11,806 nt of DNA from an uncultured Lachnobacterium sp. (GTDB lineage Bacteria > Bacillota > Clostridia > Lachnospirales > Lachnospiraceae): contig URLU01000054.1 in the NCBI GenBank assembly GCA_900548765.1, positions 1 through 11,806 of the forward strand, given 5' to 3'. The stretch's first letter is position 1; each line of letters opens with the position of its first letter. Made by a program: the position numbers and the translations under genes. The notes under the pieces were generated by a model, which was not told the origin of the DNA, ran no database searches, and was given only the letters and a program-made list of their open reading frames with translations. This document shows positions 1 to 6,439 of the stretch, one piece after another.

Positions 1-237
1 GTACTTTTGATGCTGTCATCAAGAATTCCACAGGCACAGAGACTTAGCTGGCTGTTTTCGTTTTCGACAGTTGTGTATTTACCAAAGATGTTTGGATATA
101 TAAAAGGAAAGGATAATAGAAAAATTATAGCATTTACCGTAAATGCAGCATTTTTTATATATATGATAATTACTGTGTTTATTAGAGGGTATCATGAGGT
201 TGTACCATATAGTTCTGTTATTCTCAATGGAATATAA
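1..237 (+). CDS. C-terminal end of a probable EpsG/Wzy-like polysaccharide polymerase (partial, 5' end outside window)
   Basis: The reading frame is open from base 1 (Val-Leu-Leu-Met...) and stops with TAA at 235-237, so only about the last 78 residues are seen. The TTG at 7 and ATG at 10 are internal codons, not a credible start, because no ribosome binding site precedes them. The fragment holds two hydrophobic stretches (around LSWLFSFSTVVYLP and AFTVNAAFFIYMIITVFI) separated by a basic loop (KGKDNRK). It ends in RGYHEVVPYSSVIL, which resembles the C-terminus of EpsG-family membrane polymerases. Such proteins join lipid-linked repeat units on the outer face of the membrane, which fits the flippase and transferases downstream. 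The gene lies 13 bp upstream of the next start, so it belongs to the same operon. Membrane character is seen; the polymerase role is inferred from a short tail and the context. Confidence 0.6.
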   Translation, partial: VLLMLSSRIPQAQRLSWLFSFSTVVYLPKMFGYIKGKDNRKIIAFTVNAAFFIYMIITVFIRGYHEVVPYSSVILNGI

Positions 238-250
238 AGAGAGGTAAAGC

Positions 251-1225
251 ATGCAAGTAAAATACAGTATTATAGTTCCGGCATATAATGTCGCAAATTA
301 TATAGAGAGAGCACTGCGAAGTGTACTGATGCAAAAGGTAACAAATTACGAATGTATAATAGTAAATGACGGTTCGACAGACAATACTCTTGAGATAGCC
401 AAAAGCTTGATTGGTAATGATAAGCGATTTAGTATTGTTACACAGGAAAATAGGGGACTATCCGGAGCAAGAAATACAGGAATAAAAAATGCAACCGGTG
501 AATATCTTGTTTTTTTGGACGCGGATGACTATCTTACAGAAGATGCTTTGTTTATAATGGAACAGGAAATAAGAACGCAAGCAGATATTACTTTGTTTAA
601 TTTTTGCGTATTTGATGATGAGAGCAATAAAACGCGTGAGATATCGTTTCAAGGAAAATATACATTAGATGATAAGTATAGGGTACTTGAAGAGTGTATG
701 TATACAAATGTGTTTTGGTTTGCGGTATGGGAAGTAGTTGTAAAGCGTTCTTTTTTAGAGAAAAACAATTTGTGGTTTTGTGATGGAATTATTCATGAGG
801 ACGAATTATGGACTATGAAGTGTCTGTCACTTAGTGAAAAAGTAGGATGTGTAAAAAAACCGATATATTGTTATCAAATAGGGAGACCAGGAGCTTTAAC
901 TGAGGCTACCAGTATTAAGGAGCTGCAAGGTCTTTTTAAAGTTGTCAAAGAACTACAGAAGTTTGAATCTGAACTGAAGACTCATAATCCTAAAATGGCA
1001 GAAATTGTGGCAATAAGAAGTTCGCAGTTATTCTATAAAATAATACAAAGAATGTATATGTATCAGACGGCTGAAGAATATCAAGCATTTGAACGAGATA
1101 TACAGAATAATTTGTATATTCTCAGAAAAGTAAAAAAATATAATATAATTTATTTTTTGTGCAAATTGGTTGGCGTAAAATTAGTATCAAATATTTTGAA
1201 ATTGTATTATAAGCATAAAGGTTAA
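251..1225 (+). CDS. Family 2 glycosyltransferase (GT-A fold)
   Basis: This 324-residue protein probably transfers one sugar from a nucleotide-sugar donor onto a lipid-linked repeat unit at the cytoplasmic face of the membrane. The GT2 core fills the N-terminal third: YSIIVPAYN (5-13) at the nucleotide-binding first strand, IIVNDGSTD (36-44), GLSGARNTG (69-77) and the metal-binding DADD (90-93). HEDELW (182-187) carries the likely catalytic-base acidic pair, and YCYQIGRPGALT (206-217) matches the usual post-catalytic strand. The C-terminal about 100 residues are basic and aromatic and probably lie against the membrane; there is no clear membrane span. The ATG at 251 follows GAGAGG at about 9 bp. 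It sits between the polymerase tail and the flippase (5-bp gap). Base composition is very AT-rich: 12 G+C of 60 in bases 1141-1200. Family is secure; donor and acceptor sugars cannot be read from the sequence. Confidence 0.93.
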   Translation: MQVKYSIIVPAYNVANYIERALRSVLMQKVTNYECIIVNDGSTDNTLEIAKSLIGNDKRFSIVTQENRGLSGARNTGIKNATGEYLVFLDADDYLTEDALFIMEQEIRTQADITLFNFCVFDDESNKTREISFQGKYTLDDKYRVLEECMYTNVFWFAVWEVVVKRSFLEKNNLWFCDGIIHEDELWTMKCLSLSEKVGCVKKPIYCYQIGRPGALTEATSIKELQGLFKVVKELQKFESELKTHNPKMAEIVAIRSSQLFYKIIQRMYMYQTAEEYQAFERDIQNNLYILRKVKKYNIIYFLCKLVGVKLVSNILKLYYKHKG

Positions 1226-1230
1226 AATAA

Positions 1231-2709
1231 ATGAAAGAAAATAAGCAAACAGGAAATTCTATATTTGCTGGAATTTTTTGGAAGTTGGGAGAAAGAACAC
1301 TGGCACAATTGATATCATTTGTAGTATCAATTGTATTGGCAAGAATTTTAATGCCGGAAGATTATGGAACAGTGGCACTTGTTACAATATTTATAACGCT
1401 TGCCGATGTTTGTGTCACCAGCGGATTTGGTACTTCACTAATTCAAAAAAGTGATGCAGATGAGTTGGACTATTCTACAATATTCTATTGTGGCCTGGCA
1501 GTTGCTGTTGGTATGTATTGTATCATATATTTTACAGCACCACTAATAGCAGGATTTTATGATATGCCAATCCTGGTATCAATTCTTAGAGTGTTTGGAT
1601 TAAGAATTCCAATTGGAGCTTACAATTCAGTTCAGCATGCGTATGTTTCAAGACATATGATATTTAAAAAATTCTTTTTCTCTACACTTATAGGAACTAT
1701 ATTGTCTGCATTTATCGGAATTGCTATGGCTATATATGGTTTTGGAGTGTGGGCATTGGTAGCACAGTATATGTCAAATACGATAGTGGATAGCATAGTG
1801 TTGAGTTTTTCGGTGAAATGGCGGCCAAAGCTTATGTTTTCCTGGGACAGAGCAAGAGCACTTATGAGTTATGGATGGAAAGTACTTGCCGCAGACTTAA
1901 TAGGAACTTTCTTTGACCAACTGCGTTCTCTTATCATAGGAAAAAAATATGTATCAGCAGACTTGGCATTTTATAATAAAGGTCAGCAGATTCCAAATCT
2001 TGTAAGCTCAAATCTTACAAATTCTGTTATGACAGTTTTGTTTCCTGCGATGGCTAACTGTAAGAACAATATTACTGATGTGAAGGAAATGACCAGAAAA
2101 GCGATAAAAGTATTGTCGTATCTTGTAATGCCTATGATGGCTTTTTTAGGCGTGATAGCAGAGCCATTGACGATTATATTATTGACGGAAAAGTGGAAAG
2201 CAAGCGTGCCGTTTATGCAGATTATTTGTGTGGGCAGTGCATTTGGAATCATTGGAGGAGTTAGTCTGCAGACAATGAAGGCTATAGGCAGAAGCGATAA
2301 GCTTTTAAAACTTGAGTTGTACAAGAAGCCTGTATATTTATTACTGCTGGTGGCAGGGGCTATGATTAATCCTATAGCAATAGCTGTAACGTTGACACTC
2401 TATAATATATATGGAACTATAGTTAATTACAGAGCAGTAGGAAAACTTATTGGCTATAGTGTAAAGGAGCAATTGGATGATATAAAAGCTTCCTGTGGGC
2501 TTGCAGTGGTGGTAATTGTTGGGGGAAGCGTAGTCCTTGTGTTTAGATTTGGCAGTTATGTAACAATTCTTTTGCAGATAGTAATTTGCGGAGGCATATA
2601 TATAGGGCTTTCAAAAATATTTCATGTATATGGTTATATATATATTAGAGATTATATTTTAAGAAAGATAAAGGAACATAAAAATGCAGATAATAAAAGC
2701 AATTCGTGA
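1231..2709 (+). CDS. Polysaccharide flippase (Wzx/TuaB-like, MOP superfamily)
   Basis: A 492-residue, almost entirely hydrophobic protein with many predicted membrane helices along its length and a short basic cytoplasmic tail (residues from about 470, rich in K, R and N). The start is typical of the polysaccharide transport branch of the MOP superfamily: an amphipathic segment GIFWKLGERTLAQ (14-26), then a helix ending LARILMPEDYG (36-46) and GFGTSLIQ (65-72), which closely resembles WzxC/TuaB-type exporters. Family members flip undecaprenyl-linked repeat units from the cytoplasmic to the outer face of the membrane before polymerisation. The ATG at 1231 is 5 bp after the preceding gene, with AAAGG at 1217-1221 inside that gene. 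Its 3' end overlaps the next gene by 26 bp. Together with the polymerase tail upstream it points to a Wzx/Wzy-dependent rather than an ABC-transporter-dependent polymer. Confidence 0.92.
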   Translation: MKENKQTGNSIFAGIFWKLGERTLAQLISFVVSIVLARILMPEDYGTVALVTIFITLADVCVTSGFGTSLIQKSDADELDYSTIFYCGLAVAVGMYCIIYFTAPLIAGFYDMPILVSILRVFGLRIPIGAYNSVQHAYVSRHMIFKKFFFSTLIGTILSAFIGIAMAIYGFGVWALVAQYMSNTIVDSIVLSFSVKWRPKLMFSWDRARALMSYGWKVLAADLIGTFFDQLRSLIIGKKYVSADLAFYNKGQQIPNLVSSNLTNSVMTVLFPAMANCKNNITDVKEMTRKAIKVLSYLVMPMMAFLGVIAEPLTIILLTEKWKASVPFMQIICVGSAFGIIGGVSLQTMKAIGRSDKLLKLELYKKPVYLLLLVAGAMINPIAIAVTLTLYNIYGTIVNYRAVGKLIGYSVKEQLDDIKASCGLAVVVIVGGSVVLVFRFGSYVTILLQIVICGGIYIGLSKIFHVYGYIYIRDYILRKIKEHKNADNKSNS

Positions 2710-3613
2710 AAAGACATTTTTAGAAAAGACAAAAATACATATTGAAAGAGAATGGCTAAAAATACATCTAAAAAGCGATGAAAGCCTTGAAAAGGAAATG
2801 CAGGTCAGGACATTTAGGCGCATGCAGAAGCGATATGGGAAATGGCTTAATGAGTATGCAGAGAATATTAATATGCAGAAACCTTGTGGTACTACAAATG
2901 TGGGGGAAAAAGTATGGATGTGCTGGCTTCAAGGGGAGGAGAATGCGCCGAACCTTGTGAAGGCATGCATTAATTCTGTCAGAAGGAATCTGCCGGAATT
3001 GCAGCTTGTAATTATAACGGAAGAAAACATGGCTGATTATGTAGAGCTACCTGAGCATATAGTGGAGAAAAGACAAAAAGGTTTAATAGGCAATGCACAT
3101 TTTTCTGATATACTGAGAACTGAATTATTGTGTAAGTATGGAGGGATGTGGCTGGACGCCACAGTGCTATGTACAGGTCAGGGATTACCGGATTATATGA
3201 AAAAAACGGACTTGTTTGTGTATCAGATAGTAAATCTGAGTAGAAATGAACAGCCAATAGTCAGTTCAAGCTGGCTTATATATGCGAAAAAGGAAGAGCC
3301 AATACTTATGGCAGTGCGTAGCATGCTTTACGATTATTGGGAAGAGCATAACAAAGAGGAGAATTATTTTATTTGGCATATTTTATTTACACTGGCTTGT
3401 ACGACTTTTAGAAAAGAGTGGAAAGCAGTGCCGGTTTATAATAATCAATCTCCACATGTATTACAGTTTGAGCTTAATGAAAAGTATAATGAAAAAAGAT
3501 GGGAGCAGATAAAAATAATGTCTGACTTTCATAAGCTGAATCATCACATAAATTATAGCACAGAGGGCACATTTTATGAGCATATTATCAAAGAATATGG
3601 TGAGAACGTATGA
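2684..3613 (+). CDS. Capsular polysaccharide synthesis glycosyltransferase (Caps_synth / GT32-like)
   Basis: A 309-residue soluble transferase. Residues 1-60 are basic and probably helical. The catalytic region begins at VWMCWLQGEENAP (77-89), which matches the first strand of the capsular-polysaccharide-synthesis family (typically KIIW.CW.QG...AP). It continues to HFSDILRTELLCKYGG (139-154) and MWLDAT (155-160). In GT32-type enzymes this last block carries the metal/nucleotide-binding DXD; here, as usual for the Caps_synth branch, only one Asp of the pair is present (D158-A-T). It probably adds a hexose or modified sugar to the repeat unit in the cytoplasm. The ATG at 2684 has AAGGAA about 8 bp upstream and lies inside the flippase gene (26-bp overlap), implying translational coupling. 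The stop overlaps the next start (ATGA at 3610-3613). Family call is good; sugar specificity is unknown. Confidence 0.85.
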   Translation: MQIIKAIREKTFLEKTKIHIEREWLKIHLKSDESLEKEMQVRTFRRMQKRYGKWLNEYAENINMQKPCGTTNVGEKVWMCWLQGEENAPNLVKACINSVRRNLPELQLVIITEENMADYVELPEHIVEKRQKGLIGNAHFSDILRTELLCKYGGMWLDATVLCTGQGLPDYMKKTDLFVYQIVNLSRNEQPIVSSSWLIYAKKEEPILMAVRSMLYDYWEEHNKEENYFIWHILFTLACTTFRKEWKAVPVYNNQSPHVLQFELNEKYNEKRWEQIKIMSDFHKLNHHINYSTEGTFYEHIIKEYGENV

Positions 3614-4830
3614 GTGTTACTAATGTAAAAAAGGCTATTCAAAAAAGAATAAAAAAGTATGAATGTAAAATATATGCAGAAACCTTAGCAAAAAAGGTTC
3701 CGGTACAGAAAAATAAGGTTTATGTAGATAATTTTATTGGTAAGGGATATGGCGGAAATCCACAATATATTGTAGAAGAAATCCTGAGAAGAAAATTGGA
3801 CTGGGATGTAGTCTGGGCAGTAAGTGATATGAACAGTCCAATGCCGGGGGGAGTGAGGAAAGTAGAATATGGCACATTAGCCTGTGCCAGAGAACAGGCA
3901 TCCGCAGGAATATGGATAGATAATGTTAGAAATGCACATATAGTCAGAAAAAAGCAGGAGCAGATATATTTGCAAACCTGGCATGGAGCGTTTGGATTTA
4001 AAGGAGTAGAAGGCGCTGCAGAAGAGGAACTTTCGCCACAATATGTAAAAGCTGCAAAATATGATGGGAATATAATCAATGCAATAATTGCAGAAAATCA
4101 GTATAAGCGTAATCAATATTTAAATTATTTTTGGCTGTCTAAGGAGACACAGATACTAGACGTGGGAATGTTAGAGCCTGAGTACAATATGTCTCAGGAA
4201 GCACTGGGAGAAGAGAAAAAAAGACTGAGGAAAAAATACGAGAAGTATGGAATAAGTAAAGAAGATTATGTTATTTTATATGCTCCAACATTTAGAAATA
4301 GTGATGATACAGATGCGTACGATATTGATTTCAGTCGAGTTCTTAATAGCTTAGAAAAAAAGCTTGGAAAAGAGTGTAAACTAATAGTAAGATTTCATCC
4401 GAATGTGAATATAGAAAAAGTGCAGGGAGTAATTGACACGAGTGATAATAGAATTATAGATGGGAAAAATTTCCCGATAGAGATGGAAAGGTATATAATA
4501 TCTGACATGCTCATAACAGATTATTCATCAGTTATGTATTCTTTCAGTTTATTGCACAAACCGGTATTTATATTTGCCAAAGATTATGAAGCTTACAGAA
4601 AAGAAAGAAGCTTGCTGCTTCGACCGGAGGATACACCATATCCATTTGCAAAGAATATAGAAGAATTTGAAAAGCGTGTGGAAGAATATACGGAAGACGA
4701 GTACTTTGAAAATGTGGATAGGTTCTATGAGAATATGGAGGTATATAAGAGTGATAATCCGGCAGGAACTGTGGTAGATTGGATAATTTCAGCAATCGAA
4801 GAGGACAGAGGAAAAGTATATGCCAATTAA
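3610..4830 (+). CDS. CDP-glycerol glycerophosphotransferase-like protein (TagB/TagF-type)
   Basis: A 406-residue member of the glycerophosphotransferase family, whose proteins move glycerol phosphate or ribitol phosphate from a CDP-polyol onto a lipid-linked acceptor, as in teichoic acid priming and polymerisation. Visible signature blocks are QTWHGAFGFK (122-131, the WHG...K block with the presumed catalytic His125), LYAPTFRN (223-230), RFHPN (261-265, second conserved His263) and ITDYSS (302-307, CDP-binding block). The usual TDYSS..F/YD pattern is altered: the run reads TDYSSVMYSF, with Ser where many relatives have Asp. The length fits a TagB-like single transferase domain rather than a long TagF polymerase. 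The start overlaps the previous stop as ATGA. In this cluster it suggests a phosphopolymer or a polyol-phosphate side group. Some family members in capsule loci have unproven substrates, so the donor is inference. Confidence 0.88.
   Translation: MSVTNVKKAIQKRIKKYECKIYAETLAKKVPVQKNKVYVDNFIGKGYGGNPQYIVEEILRRKLDWDVVWAVSDMNSPMPGGVRKVEYGTLACAREQASAGIWIDNVRNAHIVRKKQEQIYLQTWHGAFGFKGVEGAAEEELSPQYVKAAKYDGNIINAIIAENQYKRNQYLNYFWLSKETQILDVGMLEPEYNMSQEALGEEKKRLRKKYEKYGISKEDYVILYAPTFRNSDDTDAYDIDFSRVLNSLEKKLGKECKLIVRFHPNVNIEKVQGVIDTSDNRIIDGKNFPIEMERYIISDMLITDYSSVMYSFSLLHKPVFIFAKDYEAYRKERSLLLRPEDTPYPFAKNIEEFEKRVEEYTEDEYFENVDRFYENMEVYKSDNPAGTVVDWIISAIEEDRGKVYAN
4820..4830. other. Composition and codon-use boundary at the gene overlap
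   Basis: On hand-counted 60-base lines, G+C is 12, 13 and 18 at 1141-1200, 2641-2700 and 4261-4320, but 27, 25 and 27 at 4921-4980, 5041-5100 and 5281-5340. The line just before the overlap (4741-4800) is intermediate at 23. Ile codon choice changes from mostly ATA to mostly ATC at the same place. The boundary falls on the 11-bp overlap of the TagB-like gene and the last glycosyltransferase. A whole-window sliding plot was not computed. Confidence 0.6.
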
Positions 4831-6241
4831 ACAAAAACTAACCAAACTAACAAATTCAATAAGCCGCTATGGCGTCATCGGTACCTGGCAGAAATTCTAT
4901 GAGCGTAAATTTGCCCCATGGAACACTGATGAACCAGACTGGCAGAAATATCTTCCGACAGAGGAAGAACTTGAAAACCAGCGCAGGCAGCTTAAAGAAG
5001 AGCCATTTAAGTATAATCCGCTCATCAGCATCGTTGTGCCGACCTATGAGACTCCGGAGAAATTTTTAAAGGAGCTGCTTGAATCTGTTGCAAATCAGAC
5101 CTATGGCAACTGGGAGCTTGTGCTTGCCGATGGAAGCAGAAGCGATAAGGTGAAACAGTTTGTGACTGAGTATATCAAGGAAAAGAGGCAAAATCAGGCT
5201 GAGCTGACAGGCACGATTGTGTATCATCATCTTGAAAAAAATGAAGGCATTTCCCAAAATACTAACGAAGGTCTGAGGCTTGCCATCGGTGAATATATCA
5301 GCTTTGCAGACCATGATGATGTGTTGGAGCTTGATGCTCTTTATGAGAACGTGAAAAAACTTAATGAGCTGACTGAGGAAGAACGAAAGTTCTACATCAG
5401 TTATTCAGACGAGGATAAAATAGATGCAGAGGGCACTAGACACTACTATTTTCACCATAAGCTGGATTATAACGAGGAGCTAATCAGGCATTACAATTAT
5501 TTCTGCCACTTTGTGGTGGTGAGCCGTTCATTGCTTGTATTGTCTGAATCGGATGAACAGAAATTAGGAAAAATTGGTGGACTAAATCCAGACAAGGATG
5601 GCGCCCAGGACTATGATTTTGTTCTGAGATGTCTGTCTGCAGGAGCTAAAGCCTATCATATTCCCAAGGTGCTTTATCACTGGCGGGTGCATGAAACCTC
5701 AACGGCAGGAAGTGCAGGAAGTAAGATGTATGCGTATGAAGCCGGTGTGAAGGCAGTTTCAGAATACCTCGAGAGACGCGGGGTGCAGGCAAAGGTTGCG
5801 ATTAGTAAGGATTTGGGCATCTATGATGTGGAGTACATTTTATCAGAAGAGTCCAGGACCGCAAAGATTGTATACAAGGATGAAGTGTCAGATGATATAA
5901 TACAGGATGCTGCAAGAGATGAAGACGCGGATTATATTATGTACATTCCAGCTGGTAGAAAGTGCAAAGATGCAGAGTATGAGGAAAAGATGCTTGCAGT
6001 CTGTCAGGAAAATGATGTGGCAGCAGTAGCACTTAGACTGGTGAAGGGCAATAAGGTTGTACAAACAGGGATAGGTAAGGCATACAGAGGTTATTTTAAT
6101 AGAAATGAGCTGCCTATGGATGTACAGGATGTACCTGTTTGTACAGATAATGACAGTATAGTGCTGATAAAAACTAAGGCATGGAAGAAGCCGGGCTATA
6201 GAATGGTGCAGCTTAACAATTTAGATGCAGAGATTAAGTAG
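4820..6241 (+). CDS. Family 2 glycosyltransferase with a degenerate second transferase-like domain
   Basis: A 473-residue protein of the large Lachnospiraceae GT2 type seen in rhamnan and wall-polysaccharide loci. An N-terminal segment of about 65 residues, rich in charged and aromatic residues, precedes the intact catalytic domain. That domain shows LISIVVPTYE (68-77), ADGS (103-106), the metal-binding ADHDD (163-167), DKDGAQDYDF (the acceptor/base block) and YHWRVHETSTA (287-297). After about residue 325 the sequence still reads like the linker and end of a second GT2 domain: GIYDVEY (333-339), DADYIMYIPAGRK (369-381), NDVAAVALRLV and GYFNRNELP. The nucleotide-binding start and the DXD are absent. 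The ATG at 4820 follows AGAGGA at 4807-4812 and overlaps the preceding gene by 11 bp. G+C is higher than upstream (27 of 60 in bases 4921-4980), with ATC rather than ATA favoured for Ile. The first domain is probably active; the second probably is not. Confidence 0.9.
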   Translation: MPIKQKLTKLTNSISRYGVIGTWQKFYERKFAPWNTDEPDWQKYLPTEEELENQRRQLKEEPFKYNPLISIVVPTYETPEKFLKELLESVANQTYGNWELVLADGSRSDKVKQFVTEYIKEKRQNQAELTGTIVYHHLEKNEGISQNTNEGLRLAIGEYISFADHDDVLELDALYENVKKLNELTEEERKFYISYSDEDKIDAEGTRHYYFHHKLDYNEELIRHYNYFCHFVVVSRSLLVLSESDEQKLGKIGGLNPDKDGAQDYDFVLRCLSAGAKAYHIPKVLYHWRVHETSTAGSAGSKMYAYEAGVKAVSEYLERRGVQAKVAISKDLGIYDVEYILSEESRTAKIVYKDEVSDDIIQDAARDEDADYIMYIPAGRKCKDAEYEEKMLAVCQENDVAAVALRLVKGNKVVQTGIGKAYRGYFNRNELPMDVQDVPVCTDNDSIVLIKTKAWKKPGYRMVQLNNLDAEIK

Positions 6242-6316
6242 CCCGGTTCTGACCTGCTTTTCTTGAGAAATCTATAGAAAAAAGACATTGCTAGTATGGT
6301 ACAGCAGTATTATGTA

Positions 6317-6325
6317 TGATATAAT
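6317..6325 (+). promoter_or_regulatory. Extended -10 promoter element (candidate)
   Basis: TGATATAAT at 6317-6325 is an exact extended -10 element (TGnTATAAT). The -35 position is poor (TGGTAC at 6297-6302 for a 17-bp spacer), which extended -10 promoters tolerate. Transcription from here would give a leader of roughly 105-110 nt before the TTG start at 6440. Confidence 0.45.
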
Positions 6326-6384
6326 ATCCATAATGTTACAAAAAAATTAAAGAAATATTAAGATATGTATATACTTAAAAAGTG

Positions 6385-6390
6385 TATAAT
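6385..6390 (+). promoter_or_regulatory. Second TATAAT hexamer (candidate -10)
   Basis: A consensus TATAAT lies 49 bp before the LCP start codon, directly preceded by TG but without the usual one-base gap. No good -35 hexamer sits 16-18 bp upstream; TTAAGA at 6358-6363 is 21 bp away. In such AT-rich sequence this may be chance or an alternative promoter. Confidence 0.3.
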
Positions 6391-6426
6391 ATTCGAAAGC
6401 GCATGTTAAAATAAAAGGGTAACTAC

Positions 6427-6432
6427 GGAGGG
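6427..6432 (+). promoter_or_regulatory. Strong ribosome binding site fixing a TTG start
   Basis: GGAGGG at 6427-6432 lies 7 bp before the TTG at 6440. No ATG occurs in frame until deep within the first membrane region, and a start there would remove the basic N-terminal anchor. The site therefore decides for TTG as the start of the LCP gene. Confidence 0.85.
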
Positions 6433-6439
6433 CGTTATA

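Larger units (their letters stand above)
6242..6439. other. Intergenic region, operon boundary
   Basis: This 198-bp AT-rich gap separates the polysaccharide operon from the LCP gene. I see no convincing intrinsic terminator after the stop at 6241: there is no GC-rich hairpin followed by a T run. It contains two TATAAT hexamers and A/T tracts, fitting a promoter region for the downstream gene, and no ribosome binding site plus start pair for an extra small gene. Confidence 0.6.

Noticed and set aside
3720..4079. 119-codon open frame on the - strand
   Set aside because: It lies wholly inside the TagB-like gene, which has clear family motifs on the + strand; the antisense translation is low-complexity and has no credible start signal.
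6191..6246. CCGGGCT...AGCCCGG pair around the stop of the last glycosyltransferase as a terminator
   Set aside because: The arms are 42 bases apart, one is within the coding region, and no clean T run follows the second arm.
6309..6334. Inverted repeat ATTATG...CATAAT flanking the extended -10, a possible operator
   Set aside because: Only 6 bp per arm in very AT-rich sequence; expected by chance.
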